64,000 bases of DNA from positions 1 to 64,000 of the forward strand of contig NZ_JBAMMY010000185.1 of the NCBI RefSeq assembly GCF_051233685.1, read 5' to 3'. Position 1 is the first letter of the stretch, and each line of letters begins with the position of its first letter. The translations under genes were made by a program, and so were the position numbers. The DNA comes from RPRI01 sp051233685. GTDB lineage: Bacteria; Desulfobacterota; Desulfobacteria; Desulfobacterales; RPRI01. Positions 16,772 through 24,587 of this stretch are shown here, in pieces. The notes below the pieces were generated by a model. The model was not told the DNA's origin, ran no database searches, and saw only the letters and a program-made list of their open reading frames with translations.

Positions 16772-17778
16772 CGCGTGGACCTTTTGAGCAGAAATATAAA
16801 CAGCGGTGCGCCTATCATTGCAGTAATAACTCCTACCGGCATTTCTCCCTGTTGTGGAAGACTTCTTGCCAGCAAATCACAAAGTACCATGTATGATCCT
16901 CCGGCAAGGACACAAGCTGGCACCAGTATGCGGTGATCAGATCCGAAAGTTAAACGCAAAAGATGAGGCATAACAAGACCCACAAAGCCCAAAAGACCAC
17001 AATTAGCAACAGTGGCACTTACCATAAGAGAAGTTGTTATCAGCAGAGTAATAGTTACCGCTTTGATGTTTACTCCCATAGACTGGGCCATTTCTTTTCC
17101 TAAAAGCATAAGATTCATGGAATTTGAAAAAATAAAAATGATAACGAAACACGGCAGAAGTATCAATGCAAGATATCCGACATGCCGCATCTCAATCATT
17201 GACAAGTCACCCATAAGCCAGAACATGATATTATGAATTTTTGAATCATGCGCCATTGAAATGAGAAACATAATCACGGCTGCGCAGAATGCATTAATTA
17301 TAACCCCTGATAGAAGCAAAGAGTCTTTTTTTAAAATAGACTGGCCTGAAGACATGACAAGAATTAATAGAAGTATAATAATACTGCCTGAAAATGCCAA
17401 TAAACTGACACCTGGAAAAAGTGACAGCCCGGCGAGAATACCGATAATGGCTCCTATTGCGGAACCCCCGGAAATGCCTAAAATATAAGGCTCCGCCAGA
17501 GGATTTCTCAAAAGCGCCTGAAATACCAGACCTCCCAAAGACAAAGTAGCGCCCACCAAAACAGCCATTATCACTCTTGGAAAACGAATCTTCCATATAA
17601 TAGTGTTTAACATAGAATCAGCGGCGGTCTGACCCATAACTGAATTCCATACCCATTTAAATCCTCCTCCAGTGGAACCTAAGGAAATCCCGGCAAAAAC
17701 ACAGACAAGCAATAATACAAACAAAAACAGAGACAGCAGTAAAAGTCTTTTAGTAATATAATGAGGTGCGGTTTTCAT
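16768..17778 (-). CDS. btuC: ABC transporter permease, BtuC/FecCD type
   Basis: Integral membrane permease (336 aa) with about ten hydrophobic helices. Signature segments include FRVIMAVLVGATLSLGGLVF and QALLRNPLAEPYILGISGGS near 80-110, GLLGFVGLVMPHLLRLTFG near 255-275, and a conserved C-terminal GEMPVGVITAMIGAPLFIF. It pairs with the adjacent ATPase (4-bp overlap) and the binding protein gene 8 bp upstream. Corrinoid specificity comes from operon context, as the family also moves iron chelates. Confidence 0.93.
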   Translation of the reverse strand: MKTAPHYITKRLLLLSLFLFVLLLVCVFAGISLGSTGGGFKWVWNSVMGQTAADSMLNTIIWKIRFPRVIMAVLVGATLSLGGLVFQALLRNPLAEPYILGISGGSAIGAIIGILAGLSLFPGVSLLAFSGSIIILLLILVMSSGQSILKKDSLLLSGVIINAFCAAVIMFLISMAHDSKIHNIMFWLMGDLSMIEMRHVGYLALILLPCFVIIFIFSNSMNLMLLGKEMAQSMGVNIKAVTITLLITTSLMVSATVANCGLLGFVGLVMPHLLRLTFGSDHRILVPACVLAGGSYMVLCDLLARSLPQQGEMPVGVITAMIGAPLFIFLLKRSTR

Positions 17779-17786
17779 GCTTTATA

Positions 17787-18857
17787 TCACTCTCTAACCT
17801 TGAACCGTGAACCCCGGAACTGTGAACCTGATTTATTACTGAAGAGTTCGGGATGTATTATTTTAACCAGCATTTCCAGGCCATCCACCAGTCTGGGTGT
17901 GGGACGATCCAATATATTAGAGTCAACAAGATAAATGCGGTTATTTTTTATCGCCGGCAAATCTTTCCATCGGCTCCAGTCGGCCTTCACCTTCTCAAAA
18001 ACCTCACCCCTTGCCATAGATGTGATAATAAAAACTTCCGGGGCCATTGCCAAAACCTGTTCTCTGGAATATCTTGGATAAGGGATAGGCCCCTCGGTAA
18101 GATTTTGGCCTCCTGCACGCGTAATAAGCTCATGGATAAATGTATGGGTACCTACAGATACAATAGGAGCAATTCCAATCTGGAAGAAGACCCGTGGCCT
18201 GGATTTGGTTTTTAAAACAAGGGCCTTAACCCTTTCTGCTCTGGCATACATATTGTCAACCAGCGATTTGGCTTTCTCATGAACTCCAAGGAGTTTTCCG
18301 ATTTCAACAACAGTTTCCATTACAGATTCAAGGTTTTTAGGGTTTACAGCATAAACCGGTATATTAAAGGACTCAAGCTGCTGCACAGTATTTCTGGAAT
18401 TTCCGTCTTTTATGGCAATACATAAATCAGGTTTTAAAGCTACGATTTTTTCAATGTCCAGATTCACATAAGAACCCACCACAGGAATCTTTTCTGCCTC
18501 AGCAGGATAATCGGAAAACTGGGTGACTCCTTTTAAACGATGTTCCTGCCCCAGAGCAAAAACAATCTCGGTTATGCTTGGTGCAAGGGCTACAATCCTT
18601 TGCGGATTTGAAGGAACAGTAACAGAACGCCCCACTTGATCGATAACGGTTCTGGAACCGGACCAGGCACTGGTTGCAAACAGGCAAACCAAAAAAGCAA
18701 ATGTAAAGATCCGGTAAAAAGTCGGAAAACAACATTTTCCGTCATTCCGGCGAACGCCGGAAACCAGTAAATCCAATATGTTCCAGATACCGGCTTTCGC
18801 CGGTATGACAATTTCTGGATTCTTTAGTAATTCATCAATTATAATAAATTTCATCAC
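17787..18857 (-). CDS. btuF: periplasmic corrinoid-binding protein, BtuF type, with repeat-derived N-terminus
   Basis: Class III solute-binding protein (annotated 356 aa) that would deliver corrinoid to BtuCD. The binding-protein fold starts at about residue 70 (RTVIDQVGRSVTVPSNPQRI) and includes VALAPSITEIVFALGQ and AINPKNLESVMETV-type segments. A secretion signal is visible only at about 47-66 (FYRIFTFAFLVCLFATSAWS). Residues about 17-39 are encoded by a 69-bp palindromic repeat (18741-18809), which places odd codons ahead of the signal. The original start was probably displaced. The C-terminal SQFRGSRFKVRE comes from short GGTTC-type repeats. Whether it is exported normally is uncertain. 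Confidence 0.85.
   Translation of the reverse strand: MMKFIIIDELLKNPEIVIPAKAGIWNILDLLVSGVRRNDGKCCFPTFYRIFTFAFLVCLFATSAWSGSRTVIDQVGRSVTVPSNPQRIVALAPSITEIVFALGQEHRLKGVTQFSDYPAEAEKIPVVGSYVNLDIEKIVALKPDLCIAIKDGNSRNTVQQLESFNIPVYAVNPKNLESVMETVVEIGKLLGVHEKAKSLVDNMYARAERVKALVLKTKSRPRVFFQIGIAPIVSVGTHTFIHELITRAGGQNLTEGPIPYPRYSREQVLAMAPEVFIITSMARGEVFEKVKADWSRWKDLPAIKNNRIYLVDSNILDRPTPRLVDGLEMLVKIIHPELFSNKSGSQFRGSRFKVRE
18741..18809. repeat. REP-like palindromic element inside the btuF 5' region
   Basis: Sixty-nine bases bounded by inverted repeats GTCATTCCGGCGAACGCCGG and its partner ending CCGGTATGAC. This is the common 'IPAKAGI...GFPAFAGMT'-type mobile palindrome found in many proteobacterial genomes. 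The length is 23 codons, so the reading frame is preserved. It sits between the annotated ATG of btuF and the apparent signal peptide. Confidence 0.75.
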
Positions 18858-18890
18858 TCAACAATAACCAATATCATCAAAATGGTCAAA

Positions 18891-20924
18891 TCATTCTGGT
18901 GAACTGCTCTTTCTTGCATGAATACCGTTTAACAATGAATTTACAGCCATATCAACAACAACAGGCAAATCTATTCCGGCAAGATAATCCTTATCTTCAG
19001 TTATTTCATGCCCGGCTATTTCTTCTTCCACCTGCTTGCACCATAATTCATAAGAACTCAGATCATTAATAAGGCCTTTTTCATAATCATCGCTTAAAGC
19101 AAAAGATGCTTTTAAAAAAGAAGCATAACGGGGTTGAAGTAAAAGATCTTCGAATTCGCCTACCATACCGGATTCTTTGGAGCTGCATTCACATCCGTAT
19201 GCAGAAAGTATCTCAAATACACTAAGATTTCTGTCTCTTAAACGCGAAAAGATATTACGCTCTGCAATTATTCCATTCTGATTATATATAGCTTCCGAAA
19301 CCCCCTCATAAACTGCTTTTGCGATTAATTCACCCAGTTTGGAATGACCTCCTGCATTTTTCAATTCTTTTCCGGCGCCTTCTACCACCAGAATGTTGTC
19401 CGTACCTGTTCCTGTGGCCTGGTTAACAATAGGGGTATAAGTACTTCTCGCATCAATATCCTGCATAACGGCGCTCTTGGCTTCTGTTGCTGATATGATA
19501 GCTCTTGTCATGGCCCTTGGAGTCAGCTTCATATTAGTTAAAATAATGATATTTATTGTTCCCGGTTCATAAAACATCCCTTCATCCACCGACATCCGCA
19601 TAGCATTGGATTTAACTCCGGCAGTTACCAGAGCATAGACAACCATATCTTTAAATTCTTTGCGTTTGATAGAAAGATTGTCCATATCCGCTCCGGTGAA
19701 GAGAAAACTTGAGTCTTTTAATGATTTCCCAATGACTTTATAAACATGATCCCGTTGCGCCTCGAAACCTTCATTATGCCCAATACCCCAGCATGGCGGA
19801 GGAGAATAATGATTGCCAACTGTTTTTATGCCATTACGCTGTCCTTCAAGTGTCGATATTATTGAAAGCGGCTTTTTAAATTCCACTACCAGAGTCTTGT
19901 TGCCAAAATCATAAATTTTGCTGTAATCAATGTGTATATCTTTTATATAATCAAGATCTACATCGATTTTTTTTGATTTAAAAACCTTTTCTTCCAATAC
20001 AAATTTTGAAGCATCGGAAAACTCATCGCCGTAAATTCTTGCAGAAAGCCATGAAACAAAATATCCCGAATTAACAGAAGCCCTGCAAGTCAACTCACAG
20101 GGAAAATTATATATCCTGCCGTTTTTTACCGCATCCACATCTTTCCAGCCCGGCTCTTTAAACATTTTCTCAGCTTTTATTGTGTCACCGCCACAGCCGT
20201 AAATAACCTGGGGGTTGAATTTGATCCATTCCTCTTTGGTAACAGTAACTATTTTCCCTTTTTTATTGAGTACAGGAGCGATACCTCCTGCAAAACGTAT
20301 AAACTCATTTTGGAATGAGTCATCCCCGGGAGTCATTATTGTATCTCTTCCCATAAGCCTTATTACTCGTTGTTTCTTTGATTCGGGAATCCGGCTTGTT
20401 TTTTCTGAAATAAGCAAAAATTCTTCCTTGATTTGTTCTGCAATCTTTTTTGCTTCATCTTCTTTATTAAAAATTTTACCCAATGTAAAAATCACATCAA
20501 AGGAGTCTGATACGGAATCATGTTCAAGATTGATCAATATACATTTTTTATTTTTCAATCTTTCAACTACATTTTTTTGCAGCTTTGAATAGAAGATAAC
20601 ATCAGGATTTATCTTTTCGATCTTATCAACAGAAGGTGAAAAGAATCCTCCGACAATTTCTTTTTTACTTACCTCCGGAGGAGAAGTATCATAAATAGTC
20701 ACAGCTTTCAGACTTTCTCCCGCTCCAAGTTTAAAAATTATTTCGCTGACGGATGGGACAAGGGATACTACCGATGACGGTATTTTGTCGATATTGATTT
20801 TGTTACCGGAATGGTCGATAAACTCAAGAGGGTAGCACAATGCCAGCTTAAAATTGCATAAGGCAAATACCGCTATAACAAACAATGCTTTTTTAAAATT
20901 TATTTTATAGTTCATTTTTACCAA
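18891..20924 (-). CDS. secreted corrinoid-binding protein fused to CbiZ amidohydrolase
   Basis: A 677-aa fusion. Residues about 10-30 are a signal peptide (KALFVIAVFALCNFKLALCY). About 33-310 form a BtuF-like substrate-binding domain (VVSLVPSVSEIIFKLGAGES, IYNFPCELTCRASVNSGYF). About 345-560 form a CbiZ domain: GNHYSPPPCWGIGHNEGFE, DMDNLSIKRKEFKDMVVYAL, VTAGVKSNAMRMSVDEG, GTGTDNILVVEGAGKELKNA. CbiZ cleaves adenosylcobinamide to adenosylcobyric acid so the lower ligand can be rebuilt. About 565-677 is an uncharacterised C-terminal extension. It lies between btuB and btuF. The N-terminal signal implies periplasmic corrinoid processing before import, which is inference. CbiZ proteins are otherwise usually cytoplasmic. 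Confidence 0.88.
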   Translation of the reverse strand: MVKMNYKINFKKALFVIAVFALCNFKLALCYPLEFIDHSGNKINIDKIPSSVVSLVPSVSEIIFKLGAGESLKAVTIYDTSPPEVSKKEIVGGFFSPSVDKIEKINPDVIFYSKLQKNVVERLKNKKCILINLEHDSVSDSFDVIFTLGKIFNKEDEAKKIAEQIKEEFLLISEKTSRIPESKKQRVIRLMGRDTIMTPGDDSFQNEFIRFAGGIAPVLNKKGKIVTVTKEEWIKFNPQVIYGCGGDTIKAEKMFKEPGWKDVDAVKNGRIYNFPCELTCRASVNSGYFVSWLSARIYGDEFSDASKFVLEEKVFKSKKIDVDLDYIKDIHIDYSKIYDFGNKTLVVEFKKPLSIISTLEGQRNGIKTVGNHYSPPPCWGIGHNEGFEAQRDHVYKVIGKSLKDSSFLFTGADMDNLSIKRKEFKDMVVYALVTAGVKSNAMRMSVDEGMFYEPGTINIIILTNMKLTPRAMTRAIISATEAKSAVMQDIDARSTYTPIVNQATGTGTDNILVVEGAGKELKNAGGHSKLGELIAKAVYEGVSEAIYNQNGIIAERNIFSRLRDRNLSVFEILSAYGCECSSKESGMVGEFEDLLLQPRYASFLKASFALSDDYEKGLINDLSSYELWCKQVEEEIAGHEITEDKDYLAGIDLPVVVDMAVNSLLNGIHARKSSSPE

Positions 20925-20961
20925 CTTAACTATGGCGGCATTTTATATGCCGCCACAGATG

Positions 20962-23058
20962 TTAATACTCATATTTTATATTGAAAAAGACCGATCTTCC
21001 TGCCCCGGGATAATTTGTTGTCTTTGATTCGAACGTGCTCTGATCGGTAAATGAACTTAAATGTGTATCATAATCCTTATCGAACAGATTATTACCGGAA
21101 AGCGAAAGTATCCAATGCTCATATAACCTCTGTTCTACCTTCAAATCGGCAGTCCAGTAAGAACCCATCGTGTATTTTACTGTCTTGGTATCGGGATATA
21201 CTGTGGTTTCAGTTTGGTACATAACCTTATCGCTTACATATCGGGCCGTAGCAGTTGCGGTTAGCCCAAAATTACTTTTATAAGTGAGATCACCCCTGAA
21301 CTGGTGTTCGGGAGTATTGGTTGCGCGTCGATTTACTATGTCATAACGAAAATCCGGCGGCAAAAACGGCGGCCATCCATAATCCTGTCTTGTATAAGCA
21401 CGACTTTTCTCTTCCGCATCCGTATAAGTATAGTTTAAACCCAGCTTAAAATTATAAAATGAACCAATTGTGATTCCGGCCTCAACACCATCTGCCTTAT
21501 AACCTTCCAGATTTATGGGGCTCCAGACACCCTGGGAATCCGGCTGCCATTCGATTTTATTATCTACATTCCAATGAAAATAGAATAACGAAATAAATAC
21601 TTTATCATTAATTAATGACTGTTCCAAACCAATATCCGTATGCCAGCCGATTTCGGGCTTTAAATCCGGATTTCCTCTGGAATAAGGACCGGCCGGCCAG
21701 AAAAGGTCATTGAAGGTGGGTGCCAGAAAGTGTTTTCCATGATTAAGCTTTAATGCCGTTGTTTCAAAGGGATTTATAACCAACCCAAACAGCGGCATAT
21801 TTTCAGAACCGAAAACAGAGTGATTCTCATGTCTGACCCCGGCAATAGCTTTCAAATACTGTGACGGCCTGTATTGAGCCTCGGTAAAGGCGCCCTGAGT
21901 GAACATATGAGCTTCAGTAGTCGTCTTAACCGACTTTACACCAGCAGCATCCAGATCAAACGATTTATTCTTCCAGTCAAAGTCCTTATATTCACCCCCT
22001 ATCAGAAGATTACCTCCCTCAAAAGGATGTATATTAATATTGCCGTCAGTTCCTGCAATCCTGTTTGTTATCCAGTTTTCAGATCCTGTACCATCAAATG
22101 CATAACGCTCATAGTTATAATTATCCATATTTGTATAATGCCCTTTGATATTATAACCCAACCATTTCAAAGGATTGCCTTTTGCTTCCAATACAATATG
22201 ACAGTCTTTATCACTGCTGTGATTCAACACCGATGATGAGTCATCGCTGTAAAATTTAATCCCTCCTATATAATAAGCCTGTGTGCCGGAAGGCGGCTCA
22301 ACTCCGGGCACACCATATTTTCTGTACATATAATCACCATATAGACTTATATCAATAAAATCACTCTTATCCAGTAACAATTTTAAAGATGTATCGGTCT
22401 GCCTTAGATAACTATTAGCCCGAAATCCATCGGTTTCCATTCTGCCGGCAGTAAGATAATATCCGAAATCATCAGTTATAAACATACCTTGTTCTGCGGA
22501 TAAACGATAAGTATCCTGTGATCCGTAACCGGCACTGACTTTAAGATCCGTAATGTCTCTTGAAGGCCGCTTTGTTATAATATTTACCGTACCTCCCATT
22601 GCTCCTGAACCATAAAGTAGTGATCCCGAACCTTTTACAACTTCAATCCGCTCGATATTATTAAGCGGTATTCTGCCAACATCTGCACTTCCCAATGATG
22701 GAGAACCAACATTGATACCGTTTACAAACACCTGGGTGGCATTGCCTCTCATTCCTCGAATATGCAACTCCTGTGTTGCGCCTCCATAATTACCGTATGT
22801 TTGCCAGTCAATCCCAGGCTCATTCGCCAATAATTCTCCTACTGACTGTGCCGCAAACTCATTTATATCCGTTTCGTCTTTTACGATTACCGAATTTGCG
22901 ATATCTTTTCTCTTCTCCTCAGTCTTTGTAGCGCTGACTACTATTTCATCTAAAACCGGTGGAGACTGAATACCTTTTTTTACTTCTTCACAAAATACGG
23001 CTGCAGGAAACCCCAATAAAAATATAACTGACATAAACCCCGATAAAATCCTTTTCAC
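20962..23058 (-). CDS. btuB: TonB-dependent outer-membrane corrinoid receptor, BtuB type
   Basis: Outer-membrane beta-barrel receptor (698 aa). A signal peptide (about 1-23, ending PAAVFCE) is followed by a TonB-box-like LDEIVVSATK. The plug domain reads VGELLANEPGIDWQTYGNYG, IRGMRGNATQVFVNGINVG and IERIEVVKGSGSLLYGSGAM. The 22-strand barrel ends in the C-terminal aromatic signature (FFNIKYEY). It is directly downstream of a cobalamin riboswitch and leads the corrinoid operon, which supports a B12 or cobinamide ligand over iron siderophores. Confidence 0.93.
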   Translation of the reverse strand: MKRILSGFMSVIFLLGFPAAVFCEEVKKGIQSPPVLDEIVVSATKTEEKRKDIANSVIVKDETDINEFAAQSVGELLANEPGIDWQTYGNYGGATQELHIRGMRGNATQVFVNGINVGSPSLGSADVGRIPLNNIERIEVVKGSGSLLYGSGAMGGTVNIITKRPSRDITDLKVSAGYGSQDTYRLSAEQGMFITDDFGYYLTAGRMETDGFRANSYLRQTDTSLKLLLDKSDFIDISLYGDYMYRKYGVPGVEPPSGTQAYYIGGIKFYSDDSSSVLNHSSDKDCHIVLEAKGNPLKWLGYNIKGHYTNMDNYNYERYAFDGTGSENWITNRIAGTDGNINIHPFEGGNLLIGGEYKDFDWKNKSFDLDAAGVKSVKTTTEAHMFTQGAFTEAQYRPSQYLKAIAGVRHENHSVFGSENMPLFGLVINPFETTALKLNHGKHFLAPTFNDLFWPAGPYSRGNPDLKPEIGWHTDIGLEQSLINDKVFISLFYFHWNVDNKIEWQPDSQGVWSPINLEGYKADGVEAGITIGSFYNFKLGLNYTYTDAEEKSRAYTRQDYGWPPFLPPDFRYDIVNRRATNTPEHQFRGDLTYKSNFGLTATATARYVSDKVMYQTETTVYPDTKTVKYTMGSYWTADLKVEQRLYEHWILSLSGNNLFDKDYDTHLSSFTDQSTFESKTTNYPGAGRSVFFNIKYEY

Positions 23059-23108
23059 TTTTCCCCCCCTTCTGAATTAATTTTAATAAGTTCCAGTCAG
23101 GTCCGGGC

Positions 23109-23147
23109 AAAAAAAATCCCCGGACCGATTATATCGTCCCGGGGATT
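23109..23147 (-). terminator. intrinsic terminator between B12 riboswitch and btuB
   Basis: Read on the minus strand, AATCCCCGGGAC pairs with GTCCGGGGATT around a short loop, followed by eight T residues. It lies 51-89 bp upstream of the btuB start and 60 bp after the riboswitch. This places it as the expression platform that would stop transcription when cobalamin is bound. Confidence 0.85.
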
Positions 23148-23207
23148 ACCCTTTTTTATCCTCAAGATACTAAGTTGCACTCTCTTTGCCGCGGAGATTA
23201 CACTTTT

Positions 23208-23422
23208 AAATTCAGGCAGGTTTTCTGACTCTCGGATTAACCTACTTGCCCTGTTGAATAAAGATCCTTTTTTAAAAATTCAACAGGTACTGACCGCGCC
23301 TTCCCATCTGTTTATGAACAGACAGTGGCAAAATATGCGGCTTTCGTCCCCGATTACAGCGGCGGGCCCGTCCCCGATTTACACGGGGTTCCCTTTTATG
23401 CTCCGAAGGAGCGCCTAAATTT
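23208..23422 (-). ncRNA. cobalamin riboswitch
   Basis: On the minus strand the conserved elements appear in order. The P1 5' strand is AAATTTAGGC (23413-23422). Next come the GGGAAC/GTGTAAATCGGGGACGGG core and the P4-P6 GCCGCTGTAATCGG region. GCCACTG precedes a hairpin, then GGGAAGGCGCGG follows. The B12 box GAGTCAGAAAACCTGCCTG lies near 23212-23230, with P1 3' strand GCCTGAATTT closing at 23208. P1 pairs over ten positions with one G-U. A terminator follows before btuB, so adenosyl- or other cobalamins should repress the whole downstream operon. Confidence 0.95.
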
Positions 23423-23548
23423 GATGTTAATCACTATGGGCACTTAAACTGAAAGTCAACAAAAATAATGTGCAAACAAATTGCTATAATACAAATATAT
23501 ATAAATACAACAAGTTAACATGAGCCTACCAGAACATGGACTTTCTTT

Positions 23549-23577
23549 TTGACTTTTAATAACATTTTAGCTAATGA
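23549..23577 (+). promoter_or_regulatory. sigma-70-like promoter for thiF-like gene
   Basis: TTGACT at 23549-23554, a 17-bp spacer, then TAATGA at 23572-23577, about 25 bp before the first codon of the ThiF-like gene. It faces away from the riboswitch operon. Confidence 0.4.
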
Positions 23578-23601
23578 TATTATAAAAAAGGTATATAAAC
23601 T

Positions 23602-24456
23602 TTGGAAAGTGATATTATAAATAAAATACATGCGCTTTCAGTCAACAAAGCACTTCCTGATAATACGCCATACAAAAGCATTTCACTAAATAATATTAAA
23701 AACATATCTGATGAGTCGGGAATAAGCCGCCACAAGATTGAGATTGCCTCTTTGGAAGCACAAATCATACCTGAACGTTATGTGCGAAATATGAAATCGT
23801 TATCTTGTGCAGATCAGGTAAGCCTCTTAAAGTCCAAAGTAAGTATTGCAGGCCTCGGAGGACTTGGTGGAACGGTTTGCGAAATACTTGCAAGGATCGG
23901 AATCGGAACCTTGAACCTAATTGATGGAGATATATTTGAAGAAAGCAATTTAAACCGTCAGATTTTAAGTAAGGAAAGTAACATTCCCACACCAAAGGCC
24001 GATGCAGCAAAAAAAAGAGTAAATGAAATCAACTCTTGTGTTTCGGTATTTTCTCATAGGATATATTTAAATGATGAAAACGCTTCAGCCCTTATTGAAA
24101 ACTCAGATGTAGTTATAGACTGCCTTGATTCTATCGCAGGGCGTTTTGTCCTTGAAAAAGCATCTAAAAAAGCAGGCTGCTGTTTTGTATCAGCAGCAAT
24201 CGCAGGAAGCTACGGTCATATCACCACAATATTTCCTGAAGATCCCGGGCTTAAACTCATTTATGGTAAAGCTCAAAATACACCGGACAAAGGAGCAGAA
24301 TCTTCTATCGGCACACTGCCGCACTGTGTTTCACTGATAGCATCGCTTGAGTGTTCGGAAGCAATCAAAGTACTTTTGAAAAAAGGTGCCCTCTTAAGAA
24401 ATAAAATACTTCTTATTGATCTTACCGACAATTGCTTCGAAATTATAAAACTATAA
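23602..24456 (+). CDS. ThiF/MoeB/HesA-family E1-like adenylyltransferase
   Basis: Cytosolic 284-aa enzyme of the ubiquitin-E1-like family, which adenylates the C-terminal Gly of small sulfur-carrier proteins. The nucleotide site is VSIAGLGGLGGTVCEILARI (about 78-97), followed by LIDGDIFEESNLNRQIL with the conserved Asp/Arg pair and VVIDCLDSIAGRFVLEKA. The zinc-binding cysteine pairs of MoeB/ThiF are not evident. The TTG start at 23602 is chosen because the N-terminal helical region (SGISRHKIEIASLEAQIIPE) resembles family members and no in-frame ATG precedes the core. No partner carrier protein is seen nearby, so its pathway is open. Confidence 0.8.
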   Translation: MESDIINKIHALSVNKALPDNTPYKSISLNNIKNISDESGISRHKIEIASLEAQIIPERYVRNMKSLSCADQVSLLKSKVSIAGLGGLGGTVCEILARIGIGTLNLIDGDIFEESNLNRQILSKESNIPTPKADAAKKRVNEINSCVSVFSHRIYLNDENASALIENSDVVIDCLDSIAGRFVLEKASKKAGCCFVSAAIAGSYGHITTIFPEDPGLKLIYGKAQNTPDKGAESSIGTLPHCVSLIASLECSEAIKVLLKKGALLRNKILLIDLTDNCFEIIKL

Positions 24457-24514
24457 ACAATATTTTCCCTTATCAACTTACCAACTTATGAGCTTACGAA
24501 CTATCTTTCCCTTC

Positions 24515-24580
24515 CTCCCCTGAACCTTGATCCTTTCTCCTTTCTCCTTCCTCCTTCCTCCTTGAACCTTTCTCCTGGTT
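24515..24580. repeat. pyrimidine-rich low-complexity tract
   Basis: A run of CCTTTCTCCTTCCTCC-type units, almost purely pyrimidine on the + strand, lies between the ThiF-like gene and the convergent activase gene. It contains CTTGAACC and CTTGATCC units similar to the short repeats at the 3' end of btuF (17793-17825). It has no coding or terminator signature. Confidence 0.6.
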
Positions 24581-24587
24581 TCCCGGC

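Noticed and set aside
17793..17825. GAACC-type short repeats at the btuF 3' end as a regulatory array
   Set aside because: The units are irregular and only a few long, similar to the tract at 24480-24580. They look like low-complexity drift.
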